The notes under the pieces are model-generated. The model was not told where the DNA came from. It worked only from the letters and a program-made list of their open reading frames with translations, and ran no database searches. From Corylus avellana (taxonomy: Eukaryota > Streptophyta > Magnoliopsida > Fagales > Betulaceae): DNA of 64,000 nt. The position numbers were made by a program, and so were the translations under genes. Position 1 is the stretch's first letter; each line of letters starts with the position of its first letter. The DNA is taken from assembly GCF_901000735.1 (NCBI RefSeq), contig NC_081548.1:5580133-5644132 (forward strand), written 5' to 3'. Positions 19,979-32,245 of this stretch are shown here, one piece after another.

Positions 19979-19983
19979 CTGCC

Positions 19984-20174
19984 TGTTTGGTGAGTGAGAG
20001 TGAGAAAGTGGGAAATGAGAGTTGGGGTGGAAGATGCACTGTTACTGGTGAGGGAAATTGGGAGAGAGAGACGTTGAAAAAATATTGTTTTGTAGGAGGC
20101 GTTGTCCCACTATAGTCTGAATACAACCTGTTAACTTGTCCCACATTGCTAAGAAAACATCAATCCCCAAGCTT
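19984..20174. other. Spacer between retrotransposon and copy B
   Basis: 191 bp with no gene. Sequence near 20,128-20,175 resembles the leader region of an LTR-type element, but no ends were found. Confidence 0.5.
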
Positions 20175-20590
20175 GCTTATCTATAAAAGGATGCATATCA
20201 TCTCTCTTCAAAACCTAATGCCTTGCTGTGTTGACTCAGGTTCCATAGTTAGCTAGCCAGACTAAGCAAATGCTCATATGCAAGCTGGCTTCTTGAGCCG
20301 TTTAAGAGTACTTGAAATTTAAATTTATAAAAAATAAAATAATAAAATTAAAATAAAAAAAAATAAAAAACAAGAAACATAAGAGCCAACTCGCGAGCTG
20401 GCTTGACTTTACTTATTATGAGCCTAAGCTCGAGTAAAATTTAAACGAGCCGAGCCCGGACAAGGAAAGTTCACTTAGGCTCACCTCGTTAACACTCCTA
20501 GTTAAAAGTGGACAAGTACCGTTTAGCTTAATAATTTTCACTATCACGTCATCTTGGTCATTTTACTTTCTCCCTCCTTTGGGTTTATGG

Positions 20591-21275
20591 CTACTGATGA
20601 TGGTGGGCGGCATATGTATGTGGATGGTGGGCTTGGATCGAGACAATGCCAGAGTTAATGGCTGAGGAGCGGCGGTAGTGGAAGCCAAAGAGCATAAATG
20701 ATAGTTGACGACATGTTGGATGTGGGTTGGTTTGACCTATCCATGCATAGTACATGTGGTTGTGATGAGCGTCTGGCGCGTGGGGAGGAGCAATGAAGCT
20801 TTTAGATGCGCATGAGAGCGCATACAAACTGGGACAATGAATATCTGGACTGATTTGGGATGACCGGTGAAAGATCTGTCGAGTTGGGTGAGAACAGAAG
20901 CAATTGCTAGAATATGATGGTGTGGGGATTAATAGGTAGGATTCTACAAGAACCAAAAACTTGGCTCTAATACCATGTTGAAATAATAATGAGACGAAAA
21001 TAATAGGAAGCAAGAGAGAGAAAATAATACAAAGAATTTACGAGTGGTTCGATGTTAGATACCTACATCCATAACTCTAAATAGCCATAAGGACTACATT
21101 GTCCTCATTAACTTGATTTGTCTACAATACAAATGTCTCTATTTATAAGGTAGTAAATAAATACATGTTTACAATCTCAATATTTGATTACAATCAGCTC
21201 ATAAATAGAGAATATTTGATATCAACCTAATATTGAATATACGGAAAATATTATATATTTTCATATATTCTAATA
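20591..21275 (-). mobile_element. Truncated Copia-type LTR with primer-binding site (copy B)
   Basis: The minus-strand LTR is at 20,976-21,275 (300 bp), with the primer-binding site at 20,963-20,975 (TGGTATTAGAGCC). Same remnant as 485-1,198, with no coding capacity and no partner LTR. Confidence 0.75.
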
Positions 21276-21455
21276 GGCGTGTCAAATGAGACACATGTGG
21301 TAAATGACAAACTGTTAATTTTGACGATAAAGTGATAAAGGGACCTATTTAAACTTGAGCAAAATCTAAGGACCTTTATTCTTGAAATTGAAACCCAATA
21401 ACTAAATCCAAATTAGATAAAAACCTAAGGACTAAATATGATTTTTCCCTAAATT
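21276..21455. repeat. Dispersed repeat, copy B instance
   Basis: Counterpart of 1,199-1,380, starting GGCGTGTCAAATGAGACAC. Related sequence is at about 58,788-58,945. Confidence 0.6.
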
Positions 21456-23038
21456 TTTTGTAATAAATTTTTTTTTTATTTGTATTTTTTAAACATATAT
21501 ATAATGAGAGCCCCTATTATACGGTCAGTACTTAAAAGTGGTGTTTTGCAGCATCCAATCACCTTGTCACACATCATCAATTTAAGAAAAATGTAAAAAA
21601 TGAAAATGAGAACAACCACAACAAATCAAAATAAGAAAGATAAAAAAAAAAACCTCGTAGCTGGCGATGCCAGACCCGCGAGACCCAGGCCGGACAAACC
21701 TAGGCCAGACCCACGACGCTGTGGGTCTGGAGACCCACTGCCTTAAACCCGCCATCTGTGACCCACCTCAAAACCCATTTTTAATGCCCAAAACCCGTTT
21801 CTAATACCCAAAACCCGTTTCTAATGCCTCAAAACCCGTTTCTAATGCCTCAAAACTCATTTCTAATGCTCAAAACTCGTTTTTGGATTCAAAACTAAAA
21901 CCTAAAGAAGGAAGGTTAACCCTTTAAGGATTTTATCACCGTAAAGGCCGGAGAAGATGATTGTCGGTGCCAGAGACGGTGACTCTCGGTGCCGGAGAGG
22001 GTGACCCAGCCAGCCGTGGGTCTGGCCCTAGCGCCATTTCAGAAGACCCAGGGCCATTTCTTCTTTCTCTACCAGACCCACAGCCATTTCTTCTTTCTCT
22101 CTTTCCTTCTTTCTCCTTCTTTCTCTTTTTTCTTCTTTCTCTTTTCTTCATCCAGTGTATTTGGTTGTAAGTTAATTTTGTGCACTTGTTGTGCTTTAGC
22201 TTTGGTGTCAATTTACACCATGTCCGAATGTAAGGTTTTCCCATATATAATTGTATTGTGATGAACCGTTCAATAAAATTTTGAGTTCTTCTTATCTTTG
22301 TCTCTTACCTTACCTTTTTTCATACATTTTTGCTTGCTTGCCCTAAAATAGCACAAATTATAGTATATCCTCTCCCTTGTATCAAAAACTAAAACTAAAA
22401 CTGATCAATACATGATCCATTGCTTATGTTCATAGGTTCCACTGCTTATGTTCATAGGTTATATTTTTGGAAGTTGGACGAATGTTTCTTCAGTTGAGAA
22501 CAAATCAATGATAATACTGTAGTAGCTATAGCCAATATGATCGTTGCTCAATGCATCTCAACAACCAAATAATTCCATTTTCAAACAAAGTTTCCTCGTA
22601 AGTACTGATCATGTATTAGTATGACTGCACTTTTTGACCAGAAAACAATGTGTAATGTATCTTTAATATGCTGCTTTAGGAGATCTTGATTTGTGGTTTT
22701 CTAAATATATACTTGGTTAGAGTTTCATTAATTTCATGATGTTAGATTACCTAAAATGCAACCTTTTATTCCATATTGGACATTGTTTGATAGCGTCACC
22801 TTACATATTTTTTCCCAATTTGTCATGTTTTATTAAGTTGCTGAGTGGCCCTTTTGGCTCTTGGATTAGAGTCAATGGGTGTGAAGATTATCATTGATGG
22901 GTTTTTACCCCCAAGTGTGGTTGTAGTGGCCATGATGGTGGTTACTGCTTGGAGGCAATGGAAGATTAATTGGAAAGATATGGCGGTGATTTGCACCAAT
23001 ATTGATGGGACATTGGTGTCAAGTAGTGTTCAGTGTTG
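21456..23038. other. Intergenic, no supported gene (copy B)
   Basis: Counterpart of 1,381-2,938, with the same imperfect CAAAACCCGTTTCTAATGCC units (one extra unit near 21,800), the same CT-rich stretch and the same short unrecognised frames. Confidence 0.6.
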
Positions 23039-24266
23039 CAGGGGCGGAACCAGGATTTTGAGTGTGGAGGGACGATTTTTCTTTTTTTTCTAATTGAAAG
23101 GGTAGGCCAGAGATATCAATTGTGACTATCTTACCTGGGTGTGAACATAGTACCACCTACCGAATTTATATAATTTCATAGTAAGTCACAAGTCATTTTT
23201 GTTAGAATTTTATTATAATTTTTATTACCACTAACGAGTGAAAGAATGACAAATAAATTAATGAATTGAAACCCATCAAATTAACCAACAATGAAAATTA
23301 AAAACAAAACTTGTATAAACACACATTAGCATAAATTATTAGCAATATAAACTAAGCACAACCTATATGATTCAAGAAACCATTGAGGATGAATTGTTTC
23401 TCCAGACAAAATGCCGTGAAGCTCCCAACTACAAGAATGCTGAGCATGAGAGTATGAGACAAGCCAAAACAATGTTACAGCCTGCAATAATTAAGATAAC
23501 CCAAATTTTAATCCTATGAAATCTCAAATTAGATAAGTCAAAATGCTAATTTTAATCTTTAACAACTAAGTCGTGAAAATTATCCAGAAGAAAAAAGAAA
23601 ATATGAGAGTCTGAGACAAGCCAAATCCACTCTGGCGAGGGCTCTCTCTCTCCATGCGTGTATCTGGAAATACCCAAATCCAGCAAATACCCAATAATTG
23701 CCGTTTCTTCGTATTTCCCCACCATATGACTTAGCAAGCTGCTGTCCCTCTCTCTTGATCATTACCCATTCTTCCTCTTCTTTCTTTATTATTTCTAAGC
23801 CTATTTTTCTTTTGAGTCATCTTGGACTTGGCAGGGACTTCGCCAGTGAAGCAAATCTGAGTCTTCTCTCTCTCTCTCTTGCTCATATTCAAGTGCGGGC
23901 TTCAAAAATCAGACACCCAGATCAAGTTGATGCACTGAGAAGCTGATCTTGAAGCATTTGGGTGATGGGTGCTTGAATTCACCTTCTGTGATTTGAAGTA
24001 GACTTTCCTTCTTGTTTTGGTGAAAATGGGGATTCATCGTCTTCGAGTGCAGCCAAAGCTGCTCAAAAGGAATAAAAAATTATTTGGGGGACAATTTGTT
24101 GAAGAATTTTTTGGTGAGAGAGTTTTGGGGGGACATCTTCAGTAATTTGGGGGGACAAATTTCGAAATTTGGAGATATATATAAAATTTCACTTGCTAAT
24201 ATAAAATTTCTGAAAACTTTTGGGGTGACATTCGTCCCCCCACTCATCAACATACGTCCGCCCCTC
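23039..24266. mobile_element. hAT-like element with transcript-like interior (copy B)
   Basis: The better-preserved copy: it begins CAGGGGCGGA and ends TCCGCCCCTC. It is flanked by CAGTGTTG (23,031-23,038) and AAGTGTTG (24,267-24,274). Length 1,228 bp, no transposase. The interior at about 23,640-24,060 resembles a CT-rich 5' UTR followed by an ATG-started exon (24,026 on). Confidence 0.6.
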
Positions 24267-24949
24267 AAGTGTTGTCATGATATGAGAAATCATGTTAGTA
24301 AAGAAGATGATCGAGATGGTAGACAATGGTGAGTGGTAGGGGATGAGGATCATGAATTGATCATCATATTTGAAGGCCAAAGGAGGAGATTTGAAGCAGC
24401 AAGGCCAAAGGATGATCATCATCATCATGTTTCTGCAGTTATGGTCTTCTATGATATGTTGTCTTTTGAATACCTTTTTATTCTTTGAATATGTAAGCCT
24501 AGAAAACATTAGTTACGTTTGTGCTAATATCTCAAAATGATTAGCCAAAGAATCGTTTAAAAAGTTCAATCTCATCTACTAAAAAATCAAAGTAAGACTT
24601 AGCACTAATGCGTTTTAATAATTCCACCCACTTAAATCCTCCTCGTCAAGGCTATGCATGTCATGCAATACTCTAGTATCACATGGAGTTATTAGGATAC
24701 TTTTATACTATTTGTAACGACGAAGAAAAAGCATTATACATATTTGCATTATTATCCAAAAACGACTGACTTTCGCTAGCATAAGATACGTTAGTTACAT
24801 CTGTGCTATTATCTCAAAATGATTAATCAAAAGAATTGCAACATTTCTAGTGCGCAACATCCTTATAACCTCTTTCCTTTCCTACATATAAGAAAAATGT
24901 CAAAAAAAAAAAGAAATCATAAAAAACTATCCACAACAGATATCCTATC

Positions 24950-25252
24950 GGTTCCCTAAGCATTGCGAATGCTATAGTAATTCTACTCAATGTGTAGGGA
25001 ACCAAAACAGCTTCCCTCTCTGATCTCTCATCTATCATCTCTTTACCTTTTATTGGGGATTGCATTGAAACTTTGTAAAAAAATTGAGGGAAAATAGGAA
25101 TTAACTTATATTTTGTAAATAAATAATATTTAATTGATATAAAAAAAAAAATGAAGCTATTGTGAAAAGTATTTCAATAGGAAAACGGAAAGTAGTTTTG
25201 TTTCCTAAATTTAAGAAAATCTAAAGGAAACTACTCTGAATGCTCAGAAACC
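24950..25252. mobile_element. Inverted-repeat (MITE-like) element, copy B
   Basis: Same element as 4,926-5,233, with imperfect ~23-bp inverted termini GGTTCCCTAAGCATT... / GGTTTCTGAGCATT.... Confidence 0.55.
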
Positions 25253-25823
25253 AATATGGGACTTACCACTCATGAGTACCTTCATGATCTACCCACTTAA
25301 ATCCTCCTAGTCAAGGTTATGTCACACAGTATTCTAATATCACATGGCGTTATTATAATGCTCTCATATCATTTATAATGATACAAAAAAAAGCGTTAAC
25401 CGCATCTATATTATCACCCAAAAATGACCGTCTCTCGTTAGCTTTCTATTCTTGGAATACCTTCAATGGTATTTAGGATATTTTGATCTTTTTTTTCTTG
25501 TTGGTCTTGTGATCACTCGCAGAAGGGTGTATCTTGTCGATGCAGCTCCACTTGCCGCTCCTACCAACATGTGATATTTTAAATTAATTAAATGCTTGTG
25601 AGTGAGGAGACATCAGACATGTACTTTTGAGCCATAATATCTTTTTAGTATGTGGGGCGTGCTTAGCACGCTGCGTGCTCTTTTATTTCACCTGGGGTTT
25701 ATAGTTTTCAGTAATTTTTAATTTTTCTTTTCAAAAATGAAAAATCTTAAAATGTGCTTAACGAAAGCAGATTTTTTTTTTTTTTTTTTTTTTTTTAGGA
25801 GAAAACAGAATGTTGAAAAAACT

Positions 25824-25861
<38 letters not shown>

Positions 25862-26623
25862 AATTTCCATCCTTGACACTTAGATTATCCCAGTTTTAAA
25901 AGTGACATTTAATTCCATTCAATTATCACTTATTTACAAGTTATACATTACACTGAGGGAAAAATATAAAAAAGGCCCCTCAACTAATAGTCGTTTTTAG
26001 AAAGAGCCCCAATGATCTTTAAAATGTGTTAAAGTGGTCCATCAAACAAACAAAATGTGTCAAAAAGGCCATAAAATTTTTTATATTCCTATAATACTCA
26101 TATTCTTTTAAAAACTAAACTAAACTATTTTTTAAACATAAAACCAAAAAAAAAAATGGAATAAATAAAAAATTTGTCACTATAGTTAGCTTAAATTACA
26201 AATTGCTCATACAGTATAAAAAGTAAGGGTAAATGCAAAATCAGACCATTAGTTGGTCTAAATTACAAATAGCTCCATGTCATATGAAAGTGAAATCAGA
26301 GGTTCCTATTATATGTCAAAAAAACAATTTTCCCTGATTCCAATTATGTTAAACATTTGACAAATTCTGTTAGATGTCACGTTAATACCAATAAAATGGC
26401 GACATGTGTCATTCTTAATAAAGAAAATATAAATGTTTGTTTTAATGTGCATTTTAAATATTTATAGACATTTGGCACAATTTTAAATAGATTGGAAGAT
26501 ATTTTCTTCTTAAGTAAATTTATGTCCATATATAGAACAAACGCACAATAAAATCCAGATTAGGAAAGTTTACTTTCTAAGAAGATTTGACTTTTTATAA
26601 TCCTTTCGTCCACACTTGGGTTG

Positions 26624-26654
<31 letters not shown>

Positions 26655-27033
26655 TATCTTTCTTTTCTTTTTGTCTGTTTTGGCTGCTGCTAGTGGGGAG
26701 AGTTCTTCATTGTCTGGTTTTTCCTTGTCAACTATCTGCTTCCCCAAAAATAAAAAAATAAAATATTCAAACTTTCTTACTAATATATGAGAAAAAAAGT
26801 CCACGGTCACCTAATTATGAGCTCATAATTAATTACATGCTCATTGTTGTCTTGTTGAATTTGCTGTTGCGGATCTTTTTCACTTGGTTCCTTTCCTGGT
26901 AAATCAAAGGTAACGTTATGCAGGTTACCAACCTGCTCTTGTCTATCAATGTCATTCCTTTTCTTGAAGAGGAACCAAGGTTTGATTTAACACGTGACGT
27001 GTTTTAAGTAATTTTTTTTTTTTTTTTTTTTTT
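25253..27033. other. AT-rich intergenic with homopolymers (copy B)
   Basis: Counterpart of 5,234-7,026. The CT microsatellite at about 26,628-26,655 is longer than in copy A. A partial element starting GGGTAAATGCAAAATCAG lies at 26,227. No gene is supported. Confidence 0.6.
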
Positions 27034-27401
27034 AAAGGTTTACATATACTCTTTAAATTTCTATCTAATTGACAATATTCCTCAAACTTTTAATTGCGAC
27101 AATGTCCTCTCTAAACTACCAAAAAATTGACAATATCCCCTACTAACACCAACAAAAAAACAAAAATACCATAAATTTTGTTCAATAAAACAAAACTACT
27201 CCAATAAATTTGAAAAAGGAAAAAATAAATAAATAAAAAACAAAAAAACTTAGTTATTTTTATTTTATTAAGTGTATTTTCGTTATTGATGGGACACTGC
27301 CAATTTTTTTGATAATTTAAGAGGGACATTATCGCAATTGAAAAGTTTTGAGAGGGACATTGTCAATCGAATGGTAGTTTAAGGAGAGTATGTAAACTTT
27401 T
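27034..27401. mobile_element. Foldback element, older member (copy B)
   Basis: Counterpart of 7,027-7,381. Imperfect inverted arms carry the GACAATATCC/GACAATGTCC words; there is no coding capacity. Confidence 0.7.
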
Positions 27402-27954
27402 CGCTTCTTTTTTAAATAACTAACATAAAAAATCAGTTAAAACATGTCGCATATGTAAGTGTGAAATGAATTTAATAAATATATATTAAGCGTGAAGGGT
27501 AACTAAATCAACCAACTTGGCTTATATGTTATGCATTGAAAACTTGGCTATCTCTCTCTCTTTTATTTTTTTATTTTATAATTTTTTTTTTTTTTTCAAG
27601 GAGTTGCATCGATCCAGTTTATTAAATTAATATAGTTAATTAATGAAGCCATCTAAAATTTGATGAAGAAAGCTTGGGCTTACTTTACTCTCATATTTGA
27701 GTTGAAAATGAGATTCCCTTCTTTAATTTGCATATTGTGCTTCGATTCCTTGCACGATAATTCAATGATTCTTTCAATGTCAACTGTTTTTATATTCCTT
27801 TTTTTAATATATACATATACACTTTTTTATTATTTTAAATATATATATACCTTTTTTTTGCCCTTTTTAAGCGAACATTAGGGTTATCTTCAATCGTGCA
27901 GTTCACTGTTATCCAATATCAATGTATCATCCGATTAAACTTTTTATTTTATTT

Positions 27955-27989
<35 letters not shown>

Positions 27990-28583
27990 GTCAAATTATA
28001 TAAAAATTTGAAAATATCATTATGGCATCATGATCATTATAAATTATTATCCTATTATATTTTCTTTATAATTTGCAAGGAAGTACTTAAACTACATGAG
28101 TTGTAATTTTTAGCACACCCATATGCTCCGATGTTAAAATATTATAAAATATTATTAAAATAATATTTAAAAAGTAAAAAAATAAAATAAAATAATATTT
28201 TAACACTAACTTGCTTACTATTCAAACACGTAAATGTGTTAAAAATTACTACTCAAACTTGAACAAGATGAACGTACATGGAATTTTTCCTTAGATTTGA
28301 AGTGTGAGCCGTACATTTAAGTATAAATAAGAAATAAAAAAGATCAAGTGGTTCTGAAAAAATGTTCGTTAACGAGGCTCCAGGTGTTTGACAACTCATT
28401 TTTAGCGGCGGGAAATCATCAATGAAATTGTTGACTTTGTGTAAAGGACAATACAGGATCATATTCCCTTGGGCCACCAATAATGGCACATCTTATTATT
28501 TTACTTGACAGCCTCTGAATCAATCTAAAAGACACCCTAACCTTACTTCATCTCACCTCACCCCACCTCACCTAAGAATTTAG
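27402..28583. other. MOT1 upstream region (copy B)
   Basis: It contains the deletion junction at about 27,940-27,959 (within repeated ATTTT) where copy A carries the 866-bp extra block. A TA microsatellite follows at about 27,958-27,987. From about 28,234 it is identical to copy A. No gene seen. Confidence 0.6.
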
Positions 28584-28591
28584 TATAAATA
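28584..28591 (+). promoter_or_regulatory. TATA box of MOT1 copy B
   Basis: TATAAATA 67 bp upstream of the start codon, identical in sequence and spacing to copy A. Confidence 0.65.
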
Positions 28592-28657
28592 CGGCACAAT
28601 TCTATTAACATTTACTTCGATATTTGCATTCACAATCTCAGTGACTAGCGCACTTCC

Positions 28658-30082
28658 ATGGAGTCCCAAAATCCGCAAATCTCACCACCCCATGCCTTCC
28701 AAGGCCCACCTGAAACCGCTCACCGCTCGCCCATGTCCGGTTTTGCGGCCAACATCGTAGACAAAGTGAAAACCAACTTAGTTTTCCAGTCAAAATGGGC
28801 GGAATTGAATGGGGCAATGGGAGACTTAGGCACATACATACCAATAGTGCTGGCCCTGACACTAGTAGATGGCCTTAATCTAGGCACAACATTAATATTC
28901 ACCGGGGTCTACAACATTATCACTGGTGCCATCTATGGTGTCCCCATGCCAGTCCAGCCCATGAAGTCCATCGCTGCAGCAGCCTTAGCGGGCCCCGGTT
29001 TCGGCGTCCCAGAGATCATGGCTGCTGGAATTTTGACCGGGGGAATACTAATTGTTCTGGGTGTCACAGGGTTGATGAAGCTGGCGTATAACTTGATTCC
29101 TCTACCTGTTGTTAGGGGAATTCAGCTGGCACAGGGCTTTTCATTTGCACTGACTGCGGTTAAATACGTCAGAAAAGTACAGGATTTTTCCAAGTCAAAA
29201 GCTAAGGGGGACAGGCAGTGGCTCGGGCTGGATGGATTGGTCTTGGCTATTGTTTGTTTTTGTTTTATTGTTATTATTACTGGTGCAGGAGAGAAATGCA
29301 GCGGCGAAAGAGATGAAGAAACAAATGTTGATTTGGGTGTTGATGAAGAAAGGCCTAGAAGAAAAAGAAGAAATTTCAGAAAAATTATCTTAGCTTTTCC
29401 TTCAGCCTTTATTATATTTGTGTTGGGTGTTGTATTGGCTTTTATAAGAGAGCCTAACGTGGTGCATGACATCAAATTTGGGCCGTCTGCTATGGAAGTA
29501 GTGTCCATCTCAAAGCATGCATGGAAGGAAGGGTTCATAAAGGGTACAATTCCTCAACTTCCCTTGTCAATATTGAATTCCGTGATCGCTGTCTGCAAGC
29601 TGTCATCGGATCTTTTTCCGGGAAATGACTTCTCGGCGACGTCACTGTCGGTGACTGTCGGGTTAATGAACGTGATCGGGTGCTGGGTCGGAGCCATGCC
29701 GAGCTGCCACGGCGCGGGCGGGCTAGCCGGGCAGTACAAGTTTGGTGGGAGGAGTGGTGGGTGCGTGGCCCTTCTTGGCACAGCAAAATTGATCTTGGGT
29801 TTGGTATTAGGGAGCTCTTTGGTGAAGATTTTGAGCCAATTTCCTGTTGGTGTCCTTGGGATTCTGCTCTTGTTCGCTGGAATTGAGCTTGCCATGGCTT
29901 CAAGGGACATGAATACCAAGGAGGAATCATTTGTCATGCTTCTTTGTACAGCAGTTTCTCTAGTGGGATCAAGTGCTGCTCTTGGCTTTGTGTGTGGGAT
30001 TCTTGCTCATTTGCTTCTAAGGTTAAGAGATTATAGAAAGGGTCAACCCCTTTCAACGTTGTGGATGCATGAAAACCAATAA
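28658..30082 (+). CDS. MOT1: MOT1-type molybdate transporter (copy B)
   Basis: An intronless 474-residue molybdate transporter, 470 of 474 residues identical to the frame at 9,521-10,945. The same GDLGTYIP (55-62), VPMPVQPMKS (95-104) and HGAGGLAGQYKFGGRSG (351-367) motifs and about ten membrane segments are present, and there is no STAS domain. The differences are D229 (loop), A278, V344 and A353. HGAGG at 351-355 is the family-typical form, whereas V344 replaces the Phe usual after the conserved Trp of the WFGAMP motif. So each copy has one unusual residue in the same motif. Promoter, TATA box and the first 684 coding bases are identical to copy A. Role: molybdate transport supplying molybdenum-cofactor enzymes; target membrane undetermined. 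Confidence 0.95.
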   Translation: MESQNPQISPPHAFQGPPETAHRSPMSGFAANIVDKVKTNLVFQSKWAELNGAMGDLGTYIPIVLALTLVDGLNLGTTLIFTGVYNIITGAIYGVPMPVQPMKSIAAAALAGPGFGVPEIMAAGILTGGILIVLGVTGLMKLAYNLIPLPVVRGIQLAQGFSFALTAVKYVRKVQDFSKSKAKGDRQWLGLDGLVLAIVCFCFIVIITGAGEKCSGERDEETNVDLGVDEERPRRKRRNFRKIILAFPSAFIIFVLGVVLAFIREPNVVHDIKFGPSAMEVVSISKHAWKEGFIKGTIPQLPLSILNSVIAVCKLSSDLFPGNDFSATSLSVTVGLMNVIGCWVGAMPSCHGAGGLAGQYKFGGRSGGCVALLGTAKLILGLVLGSSLVKILSQFPVGVLGILLLFAGIELAMASRDMNTKEESFVMLLCTAVSLVGSSAALGFVCGILAHLLLRLRDYRKGQPLSTLWMHENQ

Positions 30083-30681
30083 AAGCCAAAGCTCTTGAAG
30101 CCTTCGGTTTAGCCTATGTTGTCACATGCAAAGATATGGTTGTGTTTTGTTTCAAAGTAATGATATCGAGTAGACTATTATACGACTGCCGTACAACTGA
30201 ATGATGTGATAATGAATTACTCTGATTTATCCCAGTTGTATAACTGTGTCTAACAATCTACTAAATAGCATTGTTGTTTGTTTTAAGGATTTGCCTATGA
30301 GTGGGAGATTGTGGTGGCAAAAAGTTGAAGACAATGTGTATTTTCCACCTTTATTTTTGTTGTCTTGTGATGGGGACTGCAATTGGAATCAAGTAGAGGG
30401 GCTATTCACAATGGTGAATTTCCTTGCTTCCTCCCCACCTATATTGTAGATCTCCTGCAATGTATCATGTAAATATTTGCTTGCTATGATGCTATGAAGA
30501 ATAAAAGTAGTCAAAACTTTTGTAATTGTGGCTTCACTGTTGCCTTTTCTCTTATGTTGTCCACTTTCTCCTTAATTATGTGTTGCTTGTGATCATATGA
30601 TCAGGTATATATATATAATAATCTTAATTTGCGATGGTGAAATGAACAACTTATATACCACTTTCTAGCACTGTAATTTTT

Positions 30682-30717
<36 letters not shown>

Positions 30718-31866
30718 TTGTTTTCACTTTACTTATGTGAAATAACTCCGTTGCTTTCCACTAAGAAAGGAAGATACATAGCATATCAATAAAGGTAAAA
30801 AGAAGGAAAAAAAAAACAAATGATATGAGAACCCAATTCTCCATATCATATTCTTCGATGCTGAATTAACTATTTGGGTGTTTTTATTCCTTTTGTAATA
30901 TTCTAAGGGCTAATCTTCCACTTAGATAGCTCCATAGCTTGATCTTGACAGGCCATGAGGAGCATTAGAAGTAAATAAGTAAAAAAAATCAAAGAAACAG
31001 AGGAAATGCTAGCTATCCAGGAACTTTCAACAACAAGCAGAACTGTTCATAAACATTGTTGCTTGGGGATTGATCGATAGAGTTTTCCTCCTAAACGGGC
31101 TCCGAATTCCGTCTACAAAATTGTCATACACGCATCCCTTAGCACGTGAGAAGCCCATGTTTGAATAGAATAACCTCCAACTCTTTTAATGTTATATTAA
31201 AAAAAAAATGTGTTTTTCTCCTCATGTACTCAAATGACACATACCAATTTTCTCCAACTCAGTTTAGATTAAAACGTCTATATCTACGAGCCACGCACAT
31301 ATATAATTTGGACTAAGAGTGATGGCAGATTCAGTGCATGCATCATGATTTGGAAGTCGAGCCTTTTTACTGGCCTCCTTTTGTATGGGGAGCGGGTCAA
31401 TGAAGAAGAGGGGGATGGGATACCATATCCTTGAAGCACTTTATGTGCTAAATTCGCCACAAAAACAATCATCACACATGATGCTCTAACAACAAAAACA
31501 CCCCCTCCCCCTCCCAAAGGCCACCTCTTGACTTTGTGAAAGGAATGGGCCGGGGTAAAATTAAGGTGGTGTGGTAGAACATGTTCTGCATCAAAGATGA
31601 GTTGGAAGACCAGAAAAATCTGCTAGGGACCTTCTTTTTAATTTAGTGATTGTTTGTTTGATTCTGCTCATATGTCTGCCTCCAAAAAAATATCTTGCAG
31701 AATAAAAGAAACAAAATACTCAAAGCATTAACTGAAACAGGCTCTAGATGTCATGCCATAAAGTATAGCTAGCCCACCATGCAATGATCTCTCAGAAAGT
31801 ATTATGATAAAGTAACTCATGAAATAAAGTAATTCATGCTATTTAGTAGACTATTTATACGATTAC
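30083..31866. other. MOT1 downstream region (copy B), no supported gene
   Basis: Counterpart of 10,946-12,734, with a shorter TTA microsatellite at about 30,690-30,717. Conserved short frames reflect only segment identity. Confidence 0.55.
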
Positions 31867-32245
31867 TGTAACACCCTGCTTTGAAAGGTATGATATTGTC
31901 CGCTTTGTGGTAAATCCAATAACAAAACCTTGTGGATTGAGGCCCAAAGCAAACAATATCAATGTCATTTGGAGCGAAGTGTAACAAATGGCATCAAAGT
32001 CATTCCTCAACCTGAGATTGGGAAGCATGCACAAGCGCATAAGAGTCGCCAGCGAGGATGCTAGGTCCCAAGAGAGGGTGATTGTGGCATCTCACATCAC
32101 CTAGGGATGGGGATGTGCTTATATCTATACTCGCACACTTCTTGACAACAAGTTTTAAAGCCGTGATGACCATGAATCTGCTAGAAAGTCTAGTTCGGGA
32201 AAACTAAAAGCAAACAATATTATGTCTTTGGGGTGGAGCATTACA
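31867..32245 (+). mobile_element. Solo LTR (copy B)
   Basis: It begins TGTAACACC and ends GAGCATTACA, flanked by the same ATTAC direct repeats (31,862-31,866 and 32,246-32,250). It is the same insertion as 12,735-13,116, with a few substitutions and small deletions. Confidence 0.8.
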
